Assembly: GCF_036227105.1 (NCBI RefSeq)
Contig: NZ_CP109434.1
Coordinates: 7,226,501-7,290,500 of the forward strand
Length of the DNA stretch: 64,000 nucleotides
Source: Amycolatopsis sp. NBC_01488
Lineage (GTDB): Bacteria > Actinomycetota > Actinomycetes > Mycobacteriales > Pseudonocardiaceae
Reading direction: 5' to 3'
In this document: one piece after another, positions 17,150-24,804 of the stretch
Position numbering within the stretch: position 1 is the stretch's first letter
How the letters are laid out: each line of letters begins with the position of its first letter
Program-made: the position numbers and the translations under genes
Notes under the pieces: generated by a model
Database searches by the model: none
What the model saw: the letters and a program-made list of their open reading frames with translations, nothing else
Told to the model about the DNA's origin: nothing

Positions 17150-17941
17150 TTACGGGATGTCGATCTCCGCGGGCAGGAACCGGGCCAGGGCGTCGGCCAC
17201 CTCGTCGGGGCGTTCCAGGGTCTGGATGTGCGGGGCGCCCGGGACGACTTCGAACTTCGCGCCGCCGCCGAGCCGGGTCGCGATGTCGGCCATGCCGTCG
17301 ACCGGGATCGACGCGTCCTTTTCACCGGCCAGGGCCAGCACCGGCGCCGGGAAGTCGCGAAGCCGTTCGTAGACGTCGAGGCCGCCGTAGCCACGCCAGA
17401 TCGAGGCCCAGGTGGCCGGATCGAACGAGGCGACGCACCCGCGGGCGTACCGCACGCCTTCGGTGTCCGCCGCCAGGGCCTCCGGGGTGAACCAGCGTTC
17501 CAGCGTGGGTGCGATCAGCGGCGTCATGCCCCCGGTTTCGGCGAGACGGGCACGCTCCTCGAAGGCTTCCGGCATCGGCCGGTCCGGCGCGGCCATCAGC
17601 GTCAACGACGCGAAGCGCTCAGGCGCGGCGACGGCGGCGGCCTGCGCGATCGCCCCGCCCAGCGACAGACCGGCGACGTGGGCGGTGTCCAGGTCGAGGG
17701 CGTCCAGCACGGCCACGAGGTCGGTGGCGGTGGCCGCCATGGTGAACGGCAGCGGCGCCGCGGCGGCCGAGCCGTGCCCGCGGACGTCGTAGGCGACCAC
17801 GCGGCGGCCGCCGGCGAGGCGGTCGAGCACCGGGTCCCACATCCGCCGGTCCAGGCCGAGCGAGTGGACGAGCAGCACGGCCGGCCCCCGGGTACCCCGG
17901 ACGGTGGCGGTGGTTTCGTGGTCGGACACGCGGATCCTCAT
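17150..17941 (-). CDS. Alpha/beta-fold hydrolase (3-oxoadipate enol-lactonase-like)
   Basis: 263 residues. LLVHSLGLDRRMWDP is the oxyanion region, VAGLSLGGAIAQAAA the nucleophile elbow (Ser), DASIPVDGMADIA holds the acid, and PGAPHIQTLERPDEVADAL the His. The arrangement is closest to PcaD-like and related small-ester hydrolases. It ends 9 nt from the recombinase gene and is divergent from the DGPF/ECF42 locus, sharing the 103-bp space that contains a TGTCGA element on the other strand. Substrate unknown. Confidence 0.85.
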   Translation of the reverse strand: MRIRVSDHETTATVRGTRGPAVLLVHSLGLDRRMWDPVLDRLAGGRRVVAYDVRGHGSAAAAPLPFTMAATATDLVAVLDALDLDTAHVAGLSLGGAIAQAAAVAAPERFASLTLMAAPDRPMPEAFEERARLAETGGMTPLIAPTLERWFTPEALAADTEGVRYARGCVASFDPATWASIWRGYGGLDVYERLRDFPAPVLALAGEKDASIPVDGMADIATRLGGGAKFEVVPGAPHIQTLERPDEVADALARFLPAEIDIP

Positions 17942-17988
17942 GGCTTGATCCTTTCAGCGGTGTCCACGCAAAATCGGTCCCGGGACGC

Positions 17989-18015
17989 TGTCGATCCGGC
18001 CGCGCGCCGTTCGTG
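17989..18015 (+). promoter_or_regulatory. Putative ECF42-type promoter (site A)
   Basis: TGTCGA (17989-17994), 17 nt, then CGTG (18012-18015), about 30 nt upstream of the DGPF gene start. It aligns over its full length with two similar sites (24839-24865 and 26106-26132) in the other ECF42 locus, sharing the downstream block CCGTTCGT. A TGTCGA -35 with a CG-rich -10 is what I recall being reported for ECF42 sigma factors in Streptomyces venezuelae. Confidence 0.6.
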
Positions 18016-18044
18016 TGAGGGGCGGGACAGCGAAAGGAGCCGAC

Positions 18045-18389
18045 GTGAAGCAGTACCTGCTCAGCATCTACCAGCCCGATGGCCCGATCCCGCCGCCGGA
18101 GGTCCTCGACGGCGTCACGAAGAAGCTCGACGCCCTGAACGCGGACCTCAAGGCGGCCGGGGCTTGGGTGTTCGCCGGTGGGCTGCACCCGCCGTCGACC
18201 GCTACCGTGCTGCGAGCCGACGACGGCGACACGCTCATCACCGACGGGCCGTTCGCCGAGGGCAAGGAGCACCTCGGCGGGTTCACGATCATCACCGCGC
18301 CCGACCTCGACGCGGCGCTCGCCTGGGGCAGCCGGCTCGCCGACGCCGTCGCACCGCTGCCGGTCGAGGTGCGGCCGTTCGCCGGATGA
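18045..18389 (+). CDS. YCII-related DGPF-motif protein
   Basis: 114 residues from the GTG at 18045 (RBS gaaaggag). KQYLLSIYQPDG opens the YCII-like dimeric ferredoxin-like fold, and TLITDGPFAEGKEHLGGFTII carries the DGPF signature. DGPF proteins are the standard genomic partners of ECF42 sigma factors, and the sigma gene overlaps its stop here (ATGA). The YCII fold may bind small molecules or have hydrolytic activity, but the function in these loci is not known. Confidence 0.87.
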   Translation: MKQYLLSIYQPDGPIPPPEVLDGVTKKLDALNADLKAAGAWVFAGGLHPPSTATVLRADDGDTLITDGPFAEGKEHLGGFTIITAPDLDAALAWGSRLADAVAPLPVEVRPFAG

Positions 18390-19582
18390 GCGTCGAGGAG
18401 GTCTTCGCCGCGGAGTACGGCCGGGCGGTGTCGGTGCTGGTGCGGATCTTCGGCAGCATCGACGTCGCCGAGGAAGCCGTGCAGGACGCGTTCGCCGAGG
18501 CCGTGCGGCGGTGGCCGGCCGCCGGGGTGCCGCCGAGCCCGGCGGGCTGGATCATCACGACCGCCCGCAACCGCGCCGTCGACCGCCTGCGCCGGGAGGC
18601 CGCCCGGCAGGACAAGCACGCCCAGGCGGCGTTGCTGCATGCGGAGACCGAGCCCGTGGAGGAGGGCGCCGTGCCCGACGAACGGCTCCGGCTGATCTTC
18701 ACCTGCTGCCACCCCGCGCTGGCCCGCCCCACCCAGGTCGCGCTGACGCTGCGGCTGCTCGGCGGCCTGACCACCGCGGAGATCGCCGGCGCGTTCCTGG
18801 TGGCCGAGCCGACGATGGCCCAGCGGATCGTCCGGGCGAAGAACAAGATCCGCGACGCCGGCATCCCGTACCGCGTCCCGCGCGACGCCGACCTCCCGGC
18901 GCGGCTGTCCGCGGTGCTGGGCGTGCTGTACCTGATCTTCAACGAGGGCTACACGGCGAGCGCGGGCGAGGATCTGGTCCGCGACGACCTGTGCCGCGAG
19001 GCCATCCGGCTCGCCCGCGTCCTGGCCGGGCTGATGCCCGACGAGCCGGAGGTCTGGGGCCTGCTGGCGTTGATGCTGCTGATCGACGCACGCCGCGCGA
19101 CCCGCACGACCGCCTCCGGCGACCTGGTGCTGCTGGCCGACCAGGACGTCTCGCGCTGGGACGCGGACCTGGTCGCCGAGGGCCAGGAGATCGTCCGCCG
19201 CTGCCTGCGCCGCAACCAGCCGGGCCCGTACCAGATCCAGGCGGCGATCCAGGCCGTCCACAGCGACGCGCCCACCGACTGGTCCCAGGTCAAGGCGCTC
19301 TACGACCAGCTGCTGACGGTGTCGCCGACGCCGGTGGTGGCGTTGAACCGGGCGGTGGCGGTCGCGGAGGTCGACGGCCCTGAGACCGCGTTGGCGCTGG
19401 TCGAGGACCTGGAGCTGCCGCGGTTCCCGCTGTACCACGCGATCCGCGCGGACCTGCTGGACCGGATCGGCCGACGCGGGGAAGCGGTGGCGTCCTACAC
19501 GACGGCGATCGAGCTGACTCGCAATTCGGCCGAGCGGGCTCTGCTGGAGCGGAAGCGCGCCTCAGCGTCAACTCCGGGTTGA
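18386..19582 (+). CDS. ECF42-group RNA polymerase sigma factor with C-terminal TPR-like extension
   Basis: 398 residues. Region 2 is FGSIDVAEEAVQDAFAEAVRRW and WIITTARNRAVDRLRRE; region 4 is LTLRLLGGLTTAEIAGAFLV followed by PTMAQRIVRAKNKIR. Beyond it is a long C-terminal domain (residues 190-398) with FNEGYTASAG, LARVLAGLMPDEPEVWGLLALMLL and PGPYQIQAAIQAVHSDA, the DUF6596/TPR-like extension of ECF42. No anti-sigma gene is present, as usual for this group; control is thought to go through the extension. It overlaps the DGPF gene by 4 nt. Confidence 0.9.
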   Translation: MSVEEVFAAEYGRAVSVLVRIFGSIDVAEEAVQDAFAEAVRRWPAAGVPPSPAGWIITTARNRAVDRLRREAARQDKHAQAALLHAETEPVEEGAVPDERLRLIFTCCHPALARPTQVALTLRLLGGLTTAEIAGAFLVAEPTMAQRIVRAKNKIRDAGIPYRVPRDADLPARLSAVLGVLYLIFNEGYTASAGEDLVRDDLCREAIRLARVLAGLMPDEPEVWGLLALMLLIDARRATRTTASGDLVLLADQDVSRWDADLVAEGQEIVRRCLRRNQPGPYQIQAAIQAVHSDAPTDWSQVKALYDQLLTVSPTPVVALNRAVAVAEVDGPETALALVEDLELPRFPLYHAIRADLLDRIGRRGEAVASYTTAIELTRNSAERALLERKRASASTPG

Positions 19583-19650
19583 CATCAGGGGGTTCTAGTT
19601 TTTCGAGGGCCCGATCGCCCCCTGTCGCGTCCTCGGTCTCCTGCCTTGTT

Positions 19651-19684
19651 CTGGGTTTGGATATGTGACCTTATCCAAACCCAG
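19651..19684. promoter_or_regulatory. 13-bp perfect inverted repeat in an AT-rich intergenic segment
   Basis: ctgggtttggata (19651-19663) and its exact complement (19672-19684) flank an 8-nt loop. It lies 69 bp after the sigma gene stop and 76 bp before the coiled-coil gene. It could be the sigma operon terminator, but the lack of a T-run and the AT-rich surroundings equally allow an operator. Confidence 0.5.
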
Positions 19685-19691
19685 GTGCTCG

Positions 19692-19742
19692 AGCTTCTAT
19701 CTTCTAAATCTGAATAGCTCTTTTTAGTTCTGATTAGAAGCT
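19692..19742. promoter_or_regulatory. AT-rich region with spaced 8-bp inverted repeat before the coiled-coil gene
   Basis: agcttcta (19692-19699) and tagaagct (19735-19742) enclose a 35-nt AT-rich stretch with imperfect direct repeats tctgaatag/tctgattag. This local drop in GC just before the ATG at 19760 is unusual in the window and suits a promoter with operator repeats. Confidence 0.45.
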
Positions 19743-19759
19743 TTGATAGAGTACCGATC

Positions 19760-20821
19760 ATGACGGAAGATGCTGGTCAGCTGCGGGTTTGCGAGTACCG
19801 GCGCTGCGGAGCGCCGCTGCCGCCTGCGGTGGGGCGGGGGAGCCGGGCGCGGTTCTGCCAGGACGGGAAGACCTGGGGGCGGCGCAACCTGTCCTGCCGC
19901 GACGCCGAAGCCGTGCTGTCGGACGCCGAGTCGCTGCGGGAGAGCGATACCGAGCTGGACGACACCGCCGTCACCGCGCTCGCCGGGCAGGTCGATCGGG
20001 TCCTCGAGCCCGCGCGCGGGCTCGTCGAGACCCTCGCGACCCTGCGCCACCAACTGGAAGCCACCACCGCCACCGCGCTCTCCGAGCGGGACGCGGCACT
20101 GACCGAAGCCGACGAGCACCGTCGTCAGCGTGGGCTCGCCGAAGCCGAAGCCGCGCAGGCCCGTGACGTCGCCGAAGACGCCGCGAGGACCGCTGCCGGC
20201 GCCGAGAAGGCAATGGCGGCGGCAGAACGGGAACGGGATGCCGCCCGTGGCGCCCAGCGCGAGGCGCTTCACGAACGGCAACGCGTCGAAGGGCAGCTGG
20301 CCGCGGTCCGCGACGAGCTGGCGCGGGTCGCCGAACGAGCCGAGGCGAGCGCGAGCCTGGCCGGCGAGCGAGCGTCGACGATCGCCACCTTGACCGCGGA
20401 CCTCGCCGCCACCCGCGCCGCGCTCGACGAGGAACGCGGCCGCGGCCAAGCTGCCGCGGCCCGTGCCGAGGCGGCCGAAACGCGCGCCGAAACGGTCGCC
20501 GGGCGGCTCGACGCGGCACGCGAAGAGCTGACCAAGGCAGCTGCTGCCCACCACGCCGCGCAGGAAGCCACCCTCGAACGGGCGCGAGCGGAGGTGGAAC
20601 GCATGCGCGCCGGGTACGACCAGCGGCTGGCCGAGGCGCAGGCCGCGCACGAGCAGACCGTCCGGTCCATGCACGAGACGACCACGAACCTCGGCGCCGA
20701 ACTCCGCGCCGCCGCGGGCCGTGCCGACAACGCCGAACGCGCGCTGACCAGGGCACTCGCCGTCTTGCGGGAGATCCCGAACGCCGAGTTACCCGAGGAC
20801 GTCGTGGCAATGCTCAAGTAA
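19760..20821 (+). CDS. Cysteine-cluster/coiled-coil protein, possibly KfrA-like DNA-binding
   Basis: 353 residues. The N-terminal 50 residues have a four-cysteine cluster (VCEYRRCGAPL, ARFCQDG, LSCRDAE) with GRGSRARFC between, like a small zinc finger. Residues 60-320 are an almost unbroken coiled coil rich in Ala, Glu, Arg and Gln (repeating REALHERQRVEGQLAAV-type heptads). The tail is LAVLREIPNAELPEDVVAML. The shape recalls plasmid KfrA-type proteins or coiled-coil cytoskeletal/segregation factors, but no family is certain. It has its own AT-rich upstream region with inverted repeats, suggesting autoregulation. Confidence 0.7.
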   Translation: MTEDAGQLRVCEYRRCGAPLPPAVGRGSRARFCQDGKTWGRRNLSCRDAEAVLSDAESLRESDTELDDTAVTALAGQVDRVLEPARGLVETLATLRHQLEATTATALSERDAALTEADEHRRQRGLAEAEAAQARDVAEDAARTAAGAEKAMAAAERERDAARGAQREALHERQRVEGQLAAVRDELARVAERAEASASLAGERASTIATLTADLAATRAALDEERGRGQAAAARAEAAETRAETVAGRLDAAREELTKAAAAHHAAQEATLERARAEVERMRAGYDQRLAEAQAAHEQTVRSMHETTTNLGAELRAAAGRADNAERALTRALAVLREIPNAELPEDVVAMLK

Positions 20822-20825
20822 CTAC

Positions 20826-20859
20826 TTGACTATTAGTCCGCGCCGCGCATACTTAAGTA
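20826..20859 (+). promoter_or_regulatory. Promoter and operator of the ArsR/SRPBCC pair; probably leaderless
   Basis: TTGACT (20826-20831), 17 nt, ATACTT (20849-20854). A 10-bp palindrome tacttaagta (20850-20859) overlaps the -10 box. The predicted start of transcription, about 7 nt past the -10, falls on the ATG at 20861, so the mRNA would be leaderless. The palindrome is a likely ArsR autorepression site. Confidence 0.6.
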
Positions 20860-20860
20860 C

Positions 20861-21205
20861 ATGCTTGACCATGACCTGGACCTGCTGTTCCGCGCGCTGG
20901 GCGACCGGACGCGGCGGGCGCTGGTGGAGCGGCTCGTGCGCGGGCCCGCGTCGGTCAGTGAGCTGGCCGAGCCGCTGACCATGTCGCTCGCCGCCGTCGT
21001 GCAGCACCTGCAGGTCCTCGAAGCCGCCGGGATCGTGCGGTCGGAGAAGGCCGGCCGCGTCCGGACCTGCCGGATCGAGCCGGAGCTGTTGCGGGCCGGC
21101 GAGCACTGGCTGGGGCGGCAGCGCACCACGTGGGAAAGCAGGCTCGACCGGCTCGGTGACTTCCTCGCCGAGCCGCCCGGCCCCTCGGAAGGGAGCACGA
21201 CATGA
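20861..21205 (+). CDS. ArsR-type winged-helix regulator
   Basis: 114 residues. LDLLFRALGDRTRRALVERL and VSELAEPLTMSLAAVVQHLQVLEAAGIV form the winged HTH; no metal-binding cysteines are seen. It overlaps the downstream SRPBCC gene by 4 nt. ArsR-SRPBCC pairs of this type are very common in actinomycetes and the SRPBCC protein may bind the effector. It is probably autoregulated through the palindrome in its promoter. Confidence 0.88.
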   Translation: MLDHDLDLLFRALGDRTRRALVERLVRGPASVSELAEPLTMSLAAVVQHLQVLEAAGIVRSEKAGRVRTCRIEPELLRAGEHWLGRQRTTWESRLDRLGDFLAEPPGPSEGSTT

Positions 21206-21633
21206 CCGTCAAGCACACCACTTTCTCACTCGAACGCACCTACCCCGTCCCGCCGGCGCGGGTGTTCGCCGCCTGGGCGGACCCGGTCGCCAAGAACCGC
21301 TGGTTCGTTTCCGAGGGTGCGCACGAGCTGGATTTCCGCGTCGGCGGCCAGGAAACCATCGACGGCCGCGCGCCCGACGGCGGTGCCCTGAACCTCGTTT
21401 CGACCTATCACGACATCGTGCCGGAGCAGCGGATCGTCTACTCCTCCACGCTCGCCGGCGCCGGCGCGCTCGCGACCGTCTCCATCACCACCGTCGAACT
21501 GCTGCCCGAAGGTGACGGCACCCGGCTGGTCCTCACCGAGCAGGACACGTTCCTCGACGACGCCGAGAAACCGGAGTGGCGCGAGCAGGGCACGGGCGAC
21601 TGGCTGGACAAGCTGGGCGAGGAGCTGAAATGA
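21202..21633 (+). CDS. SRPBCC/AHSA1-type ligand-binding protein
   Basis: 143 residues. FSLERTYPVPPARVFAAWAD starts the START-like fold, FRVGGQETIDGRAPDGG and the C-terminal EWREQGTGDWLDKLGEEL helix complete it. Such proteins form a deep hydrophobic cavity; ligand unknown. Its ATG overlaps the stop of the ArsR gene, so the two are co-translated. Convergent with the AraC gene 24 nt downstream. Confidence 0.85.
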   Translation: MTVKHTTFSLERTYPVPPARVFAAWADPVAKNRWFVSEGAHELDFRVGGQETIDGRAPDGGALNLVSTYHDIVPEQRIVYSSTLAGAGALATVSITTVELLPEGDGTRLVLTEQDTFLDDAEKPEWREQGTGDWLDKLGEELK

Positions 21634-21657
21634 CGGCAGAACTTGCCGGAGCGTCGT

Positions 21658-22584
21658 TCACGCCGTCCGGTACCGCTGGGGACTGACGCCGAACTCGCGC
21701 TTGAAGGCCGCGCTGAGCGCGAACGCGCTGCCGTAGCCGACCTGGTGGGCAACCGAGCCGATCGTGGCGTCCGGTTGCTGGCGCAGCAGGTCCGCGGCGA
21801 GCGCGAGGCGCCAGCCGGTGAGGTAGGCCATCGGCGTCTCGCCGACCGTCGTGGCGAACCGGCGGGCCAGTGCGGCGCGGGAGACGCCGGTGTCGGCGGC
21901 GAGCTTCGCGACCGTCCACGGCTCGGCCGGCTGGTGCTGCAGCAGCCGCAACGCCTGGCCGACGACCGGGTCGTCGTGGGCTCGGTACCAGGCGGGCGCG
22001 CTGGTGTCGGGCCGGTCGAACCACGCGCGCAGCGCGGCGATCAGCACCAGGTCCAGCAGCCGGTCGAGGACGGCTTCCTGTCCGGGCAGGTCCTTGCCGA
22101 TCTCGCCGGCGAGCAACCCGGCCAGCGGCGTCGGCCAGTCGGCCGCCCGCAGGACGATCAACGTCGGCAGCGCGGCCAGGAGCTTCTTGCTGATCTCGCC
22201 CGCCATGCCGTAGGTGCCGGTGAGCAGCACGACCGGGCCGCCGGTGCCCCAGGTGCGGACGCCGAGGTCGGTGTACTCGGTGAGGTGCCCGCCGTCGGGA
22301 GTGCGGCACTCCTGGCCGGGCAGGATCAGCGCCTGCGGCGGTGTCGACGGGTGGTCGGCGACCAGGTACGGGTCCGGGCCGCGGACGATCGCGACGTCGC
22401 CTTCGCCCAGCAGGACGCTCTCGCCGGCGTCCGGGACGATCCACGCTTCGCCGCGCACCACCGACACCACGGTCAGCGGTGCTTCGTCTTCGATGCGCAG
22501 TGACCACGGCGGGGTCAGCACCGAGCGGAGCAGGAACGCGCCGTGGGCGCGGGAACCGTCCAGGAGCGCGGCGAGCGGGTCCAT
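21658..22584 (-). CDS. AraC family regulator with N-terminal cupin
   Basis: 308 residues from the ATG at 22584; a longer frame begins at 22668 but its extra N-terminus is unlike the family. Residues 1-190 are a cupin sensor (MDPLAALLDGSRAHGAFLLRSVL is the usual opening) and 200-308 hold two HTHs (AKLAADTGVSRAALARRFA, IGSVAHQVGYGSAFALSAAF) ending in FGVSPQRYR. This AraC group is commonly divergent from an NmrA-like NAD(P)-binding reductase; here that partner survives only as a 30-codon remnant at 22667. Confidence 0.86.
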   Translation of the reverse strand: MDPLAALLDGSRAHGAFLLRSVLTPPWSLRIEDEAPLTVVSVVRGEAWIVPDAGESVLLGEGDVAIVRGPDPYLVADHPSTPPQALILPGQECRTPDGGHLTEYTDLGVRTWGTGGPVVLLTGTYGMAGEISKKLLAALPTLIVLRAADWPTPLAGLLAGEIGKDLPGQEAVLDRLLDLVLIAALRAWFDRPDTSAPAWYRAHDDPVVGQALRLLQHQPAEPWTVAKLAADTGVSRAALARRFATTVGETPMAYLTGWRLALAADLLRQQPDATIGSVAHQVGYGSAFALSAAFKREFGVSPQRYRTA

Positions 22585-22666
22585 GCCGCCGAGTGTAGAC
22601 GCTGGAACATGCGATTGAGGCTGTGAACTATGGAGAGTCTTATCGGCGACCGGTTGACTCTCGGCC

Positions 22667-22759
22667 ATGACAACGAATTTCCTGGTGCTGGGGCGCCCGG
22701 CGACGGACGTCGAGGACTTCGCGCGGGACGCGGCGGCGGCCGGGGCCTGGGCGCGGTGA
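22667..22759 (+). pseudogene. NmrA-like NAD(P)-binding gene reduced by an internal deletion to both ends
   Basis: A 30-codon frame reads MTTNFLVLG, the start of the Rossmann beta-1 strand in NmrA/NAD(P)H-binding proteins, and passes directly into RPATDVEDFARDAAAAGAW, which resembles the C-terminus of the same family (RxPxDFxDYARxAAAxGxW). The roughly 240 residues between are gone, without loss of frame. Its position divergent from the AraC gene is where the family partner usually lies. Confidence 0.65.
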
Positions 22760-22770
22760 AGGGGAGAACG

Positions 22771-23220
22771 ATGTCGACGGTGGTGCTGGTGGCCGCGCTG
22801 GTCGCGGCCGGGTTGATCGCCGGGCTGTTCTACGCCTACGCGTGCTCGGTGATGCCGGGTTTAGCACGTGGCGACGACAAGACGTTCGTGGAGGCGATGC
22901 GCGGCATCGACGTCGCGATCGTCAACCCGGTCTTCATGCTGACGTTCCTGGGCGCGCCGGTGCTGGCGGGCGTGGCGGTGTTCCTGAACCCCGGGCCGCG
23001 GCCGTGGGTGATCGCGGGGTTCGTGTTCCTGGTGGCGATGATCGTGATCACAGGCGTGGTGCACATCCCGCTCAACAATGCGATGGATAGCGGCGGTGAC
23101 GACTACGCGGCGGTGCGGGCGGCGTTCGAGGCGGTCTGGGTGCGCTGGAACGTCGTGCGTGCGGTGGTGAGCACGGCGGGCTTCGGCTGCCTGGTCGCCG
23201 CCGTGCTCACCAAGAGGTGA
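22771..23220 (+). CDS. DUF1772 (anthrone oxygenase-like) membrane protein
   Basis: 149 residues with four hydrophobic helices: VVLVAALVAAGLIAGLFYAY, NPVFMLTFLGAPVLAGVAVF, VIAGFVFLVAMIVITGVVHI and the C-terminal VVSTAGFGCLVAAVL. The helical bundle, VHIPLNNAMDS and VRAAFEAVWVRWNVVRA identify DUF1772, a family that includes AurG/anthrone oxygenase-like proteins. It follows the NmrA remnant by 11 nt and was probably its operon partner under AraC control. RBS gggga before the ATG. Activity unknown. Confidence 0.84.
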   Translation: MSTVVLVAALVAAGLIAGLFYAYACSVMPGLARGDDKTFVEAMRGIDVAIVNPVFMLTFLGAPVLAGVAVFLNPGPRPWVIAGFVFLVAMIVITGVVHIPLNNAMDSGGDDYAAVRAAFEAVWVRWNVVRAVVSTAGFGCLVAAVLTKR

Positions 23221-23221
23221 C

Positions 23222-23707
23222 TCAGTCCGCGAGGCGGAAGAGCAGGTCGGTGACCCAGTCGGCGGGATCCGGCACCTCGAGGGGGTTGGTGCGCAGGACT
23301 TCCAGGCGGCCGCCCCACTCCTCGCCGTCGGGGCCTTCCGTGACATCCCACGTGACGCCCTCGGCGGCGCCCCAGGCCAGTACGTCCGCGGTCGCGGCGG
23401 CCAGGCCGTCAGGGGCGCCGACGTAGGTTTCGAGGACGTACTTCCCGGCCGGGACCTCGCCGAGGAACGCCGGTTCCCGCAGGTCGAACTCGCCGTCGAC
23501 CGGGACGCCCGCTTCGACGGTGAACCGCATGCCGGGGTGCAGCACGCGGTAGCGGAAGAACGGCGCTCCGGCCGGGACGATCCCGCGGCCGGCCAGGGTG
23601 CCGATGAGCGGCGGCAGCCGGTCGGCGATGCGCGGGAAGTCCTCGATCCCGAGGGTGGCGCGCTCGGCGACGTAGCGCTGGGCCGGTCGGTCCACGATGG
23701 ACGGCAT
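23222..23707 (-). CDS. GyrI-like small-molecule-binding protein
   Basis: 161 residues. RYVAERATLGIEDFPRIADRLPPLIG and PFFRYRVLHPGMRFTVEAGVPV are the two SHS2-type halves of the GyrI/AraC effector-binding fold; GKYVLETYVGAPDGL completes it. Such domains bind drugs or signals. It is the last gene of a minus-strand operon, its ATG overlapping the stop of the DGPF gene (ATGA), so it probably belongs to the ECF42 regulon through site C. Confidence 0.85.
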   Translation of the reverse strand: MPSIVDRPAQRYVAERATLGIEDFPRIADRLPPLIGTLAGRGIVPAGAPFFRYRVLHPGMRFTVEAGVPVDGEFDLREPAFLGEVPAGKYVLETYVGAPDGLAAATADVLAWGAAEGVTWDVTEGPDGEEWGGRLEVLRTNPLEVPDPADWVTDLLFRLAD

Positions 23708-24039
23708 CAGGGTTCCTCCGGGACGAAGATCGGGCGGACTTCGATACTGCCGTAGGTCACGGCGGGGTGCTTGGCCGCGATCTCGAGGGCTTCGTCGAGG
23801 TCGTCGCATTCGAGGACGACGTAGCCGCCGACCTGCTCCTTGGCTTCGGTGAAGGGGCCGTCGGTGAGCAGCACTTCCCCGTCGCGGACGCGGATGGTCG
23901 TGGCTTCCGACGGCGGGCGCAGGCCGCCTCCGCCGTGGATCTTGCCGCGGCGGGCAAGGTCTTCACCCCAGCCGTCGCAGCCGTCGTACTGGTGTTCCTC
24001 GGCGGTCTCGTCGCCGGCGATCAGCAGCAGGTAGCGCAT
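23707..24039 (-). CDS. YCII-related DGPF-motif protein (second locus)
   Basis: 110 residues. MRYLLLIAGDE starts the YCII fold; VLLTDGPFTEAKEQVGGYVVLE contains DGPF and the downstream DLDEALEIAAKHP helix is standard. It lies directly after the hydrolase gene and overlaps the GyrI-like gene, so sigma factor, hydrolase, DGPF protein and GyrI-like protein form one block. Like its paralogue at 18045, it is the usual ECF42 partner with unknown biochemical role. Confidence 0.87.
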   Translation of the reverse strand: MRYLLLIAGDETAEEHQYDGCDGWGEDLARRGKIHGGGGLRPPSEATTIRVRDGEVLLTDGPFTEAKEQVGGYVVLECDDLDEALEIAAKHPAVTYGSIEVRPIFVPEEP

Positions 24040-24804
24040 TCAGCGTCCTTCCAGTACTTCGCGCAGACGCGCGGCGAAGGCTTCCGGCTCGGCCATGAAC
24101 CCGCCGTGGTCACCGGGGAAGAACTCCGGCTTCCGGTCGAGGTCGGCGGCCAGGCCGAGGCCCGTTTCGTGGGCGAGCTGCCCGGCGGACTTCTCGCCGA
24201 CGGCGACGACCAGCCGCGCGGACGTCGCCCGCAGCGCGTCGAGGTCCGGCTCGTAGGCGCCGGTGGCGGGCATCAGGTGCCCGAAGAAGTAGGCGAAGTT
24301 GCCTTCTCCGCGCGGGTCGAGCGGCGGAGCCGGGTCGATGCCCAGGGTCGCCATGAACGCGGCGAAGGCCGGGCCGACGCCGTGTTCGCGGTAGAGCGCG
24401 GGGATGTCGGGGCCGTCGAGCGCCCCGGTGGGCGCGTACCGGGTGACCGGGGGTTCGTGCAGCACGACCGTGCGGACGTCGCCGGGGTACCGCACGACGT
24501 GGTCGAGCATCGTGATGGCGCCGCCGCTGCTGGCGAGGACGTCCGCGGGGCCGACGTCGGTGAGCAGGCGGTGGACGTCGTCGGCGTGCTCGCGGATCGT
24601 GTCGGGTCCGGGTTCGCCCTCGAGGGGACTGCGGGACAGGCCGCGGGGGTCGTAGGTGACGACGGTGTGGTCCTCGGCCAGCAGGGGCCGGATCGAGGTG
24701 AACACCGTCGAGTCGGCGGGGCCGCCGGGGACCAGCAGCAGCACGGGGCCGCTGCCGGTGACGTCGTAGGTGATCGTGGCGCCGGGGACGGCAAGGGTGG
24801 TCAT
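24040..24804 (-). CDS. Alpha/beta hydrolase in the second ECF42 locus
   Basis: 254 residues from the ATG at 24804 (overlaps the sigma stop by 4 nt). LLLVPGGPADSTVF is the HG-type oxyanion loop, LASSGGAITMLDHVV the nucleophile elbow, and FPGDHGGFMAEPEAF the His. Signal peptide absent. Co-occurrence of such hydrolases with ECF42/DGPF genes suggests breakdown of a hydrophobic stress compound, but that is inference. Site C, inside the end of the sigma gene, is placed to drive it. Confidence 0.84.
   Translation of the reverse strand: MTTLAVPGATITYDVTGSGPVLLLVPGGPADSTVFTSIRPLLAEDHTVVTYDPRGLSRSPLEGEPGPDTIREHADDVHRLLTDVGPADVLASSGGAITMLDHVVRYPGDVRTVVLHEPPVTRYAPTGALDGPDIPALYREHGVGPAFAAFMATLGIDPAPPLDPRGEGNFAYFFGHLMPATGAYEPDLDALRATSARLVVAVGEKSAGQLAHETGLGLAADLDRKPEFFPGDHGGFMAEPEAFAARLREVLEGR

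Noticed and set aside
16793..19582. 929-codon plus-strand frame leading into the sigma factor
   Set aside because: Only the part from 18386 is real; the upstream portion is antisense to the recombinase and hydrolase genes.
16106..20821. Integrated genomic island bounded by the recombinase
   Set aside because: No tRNA, no flanking direct repeats and normal GC in most genes; only a suspicion remains, recorded under the coiled-coil finding.
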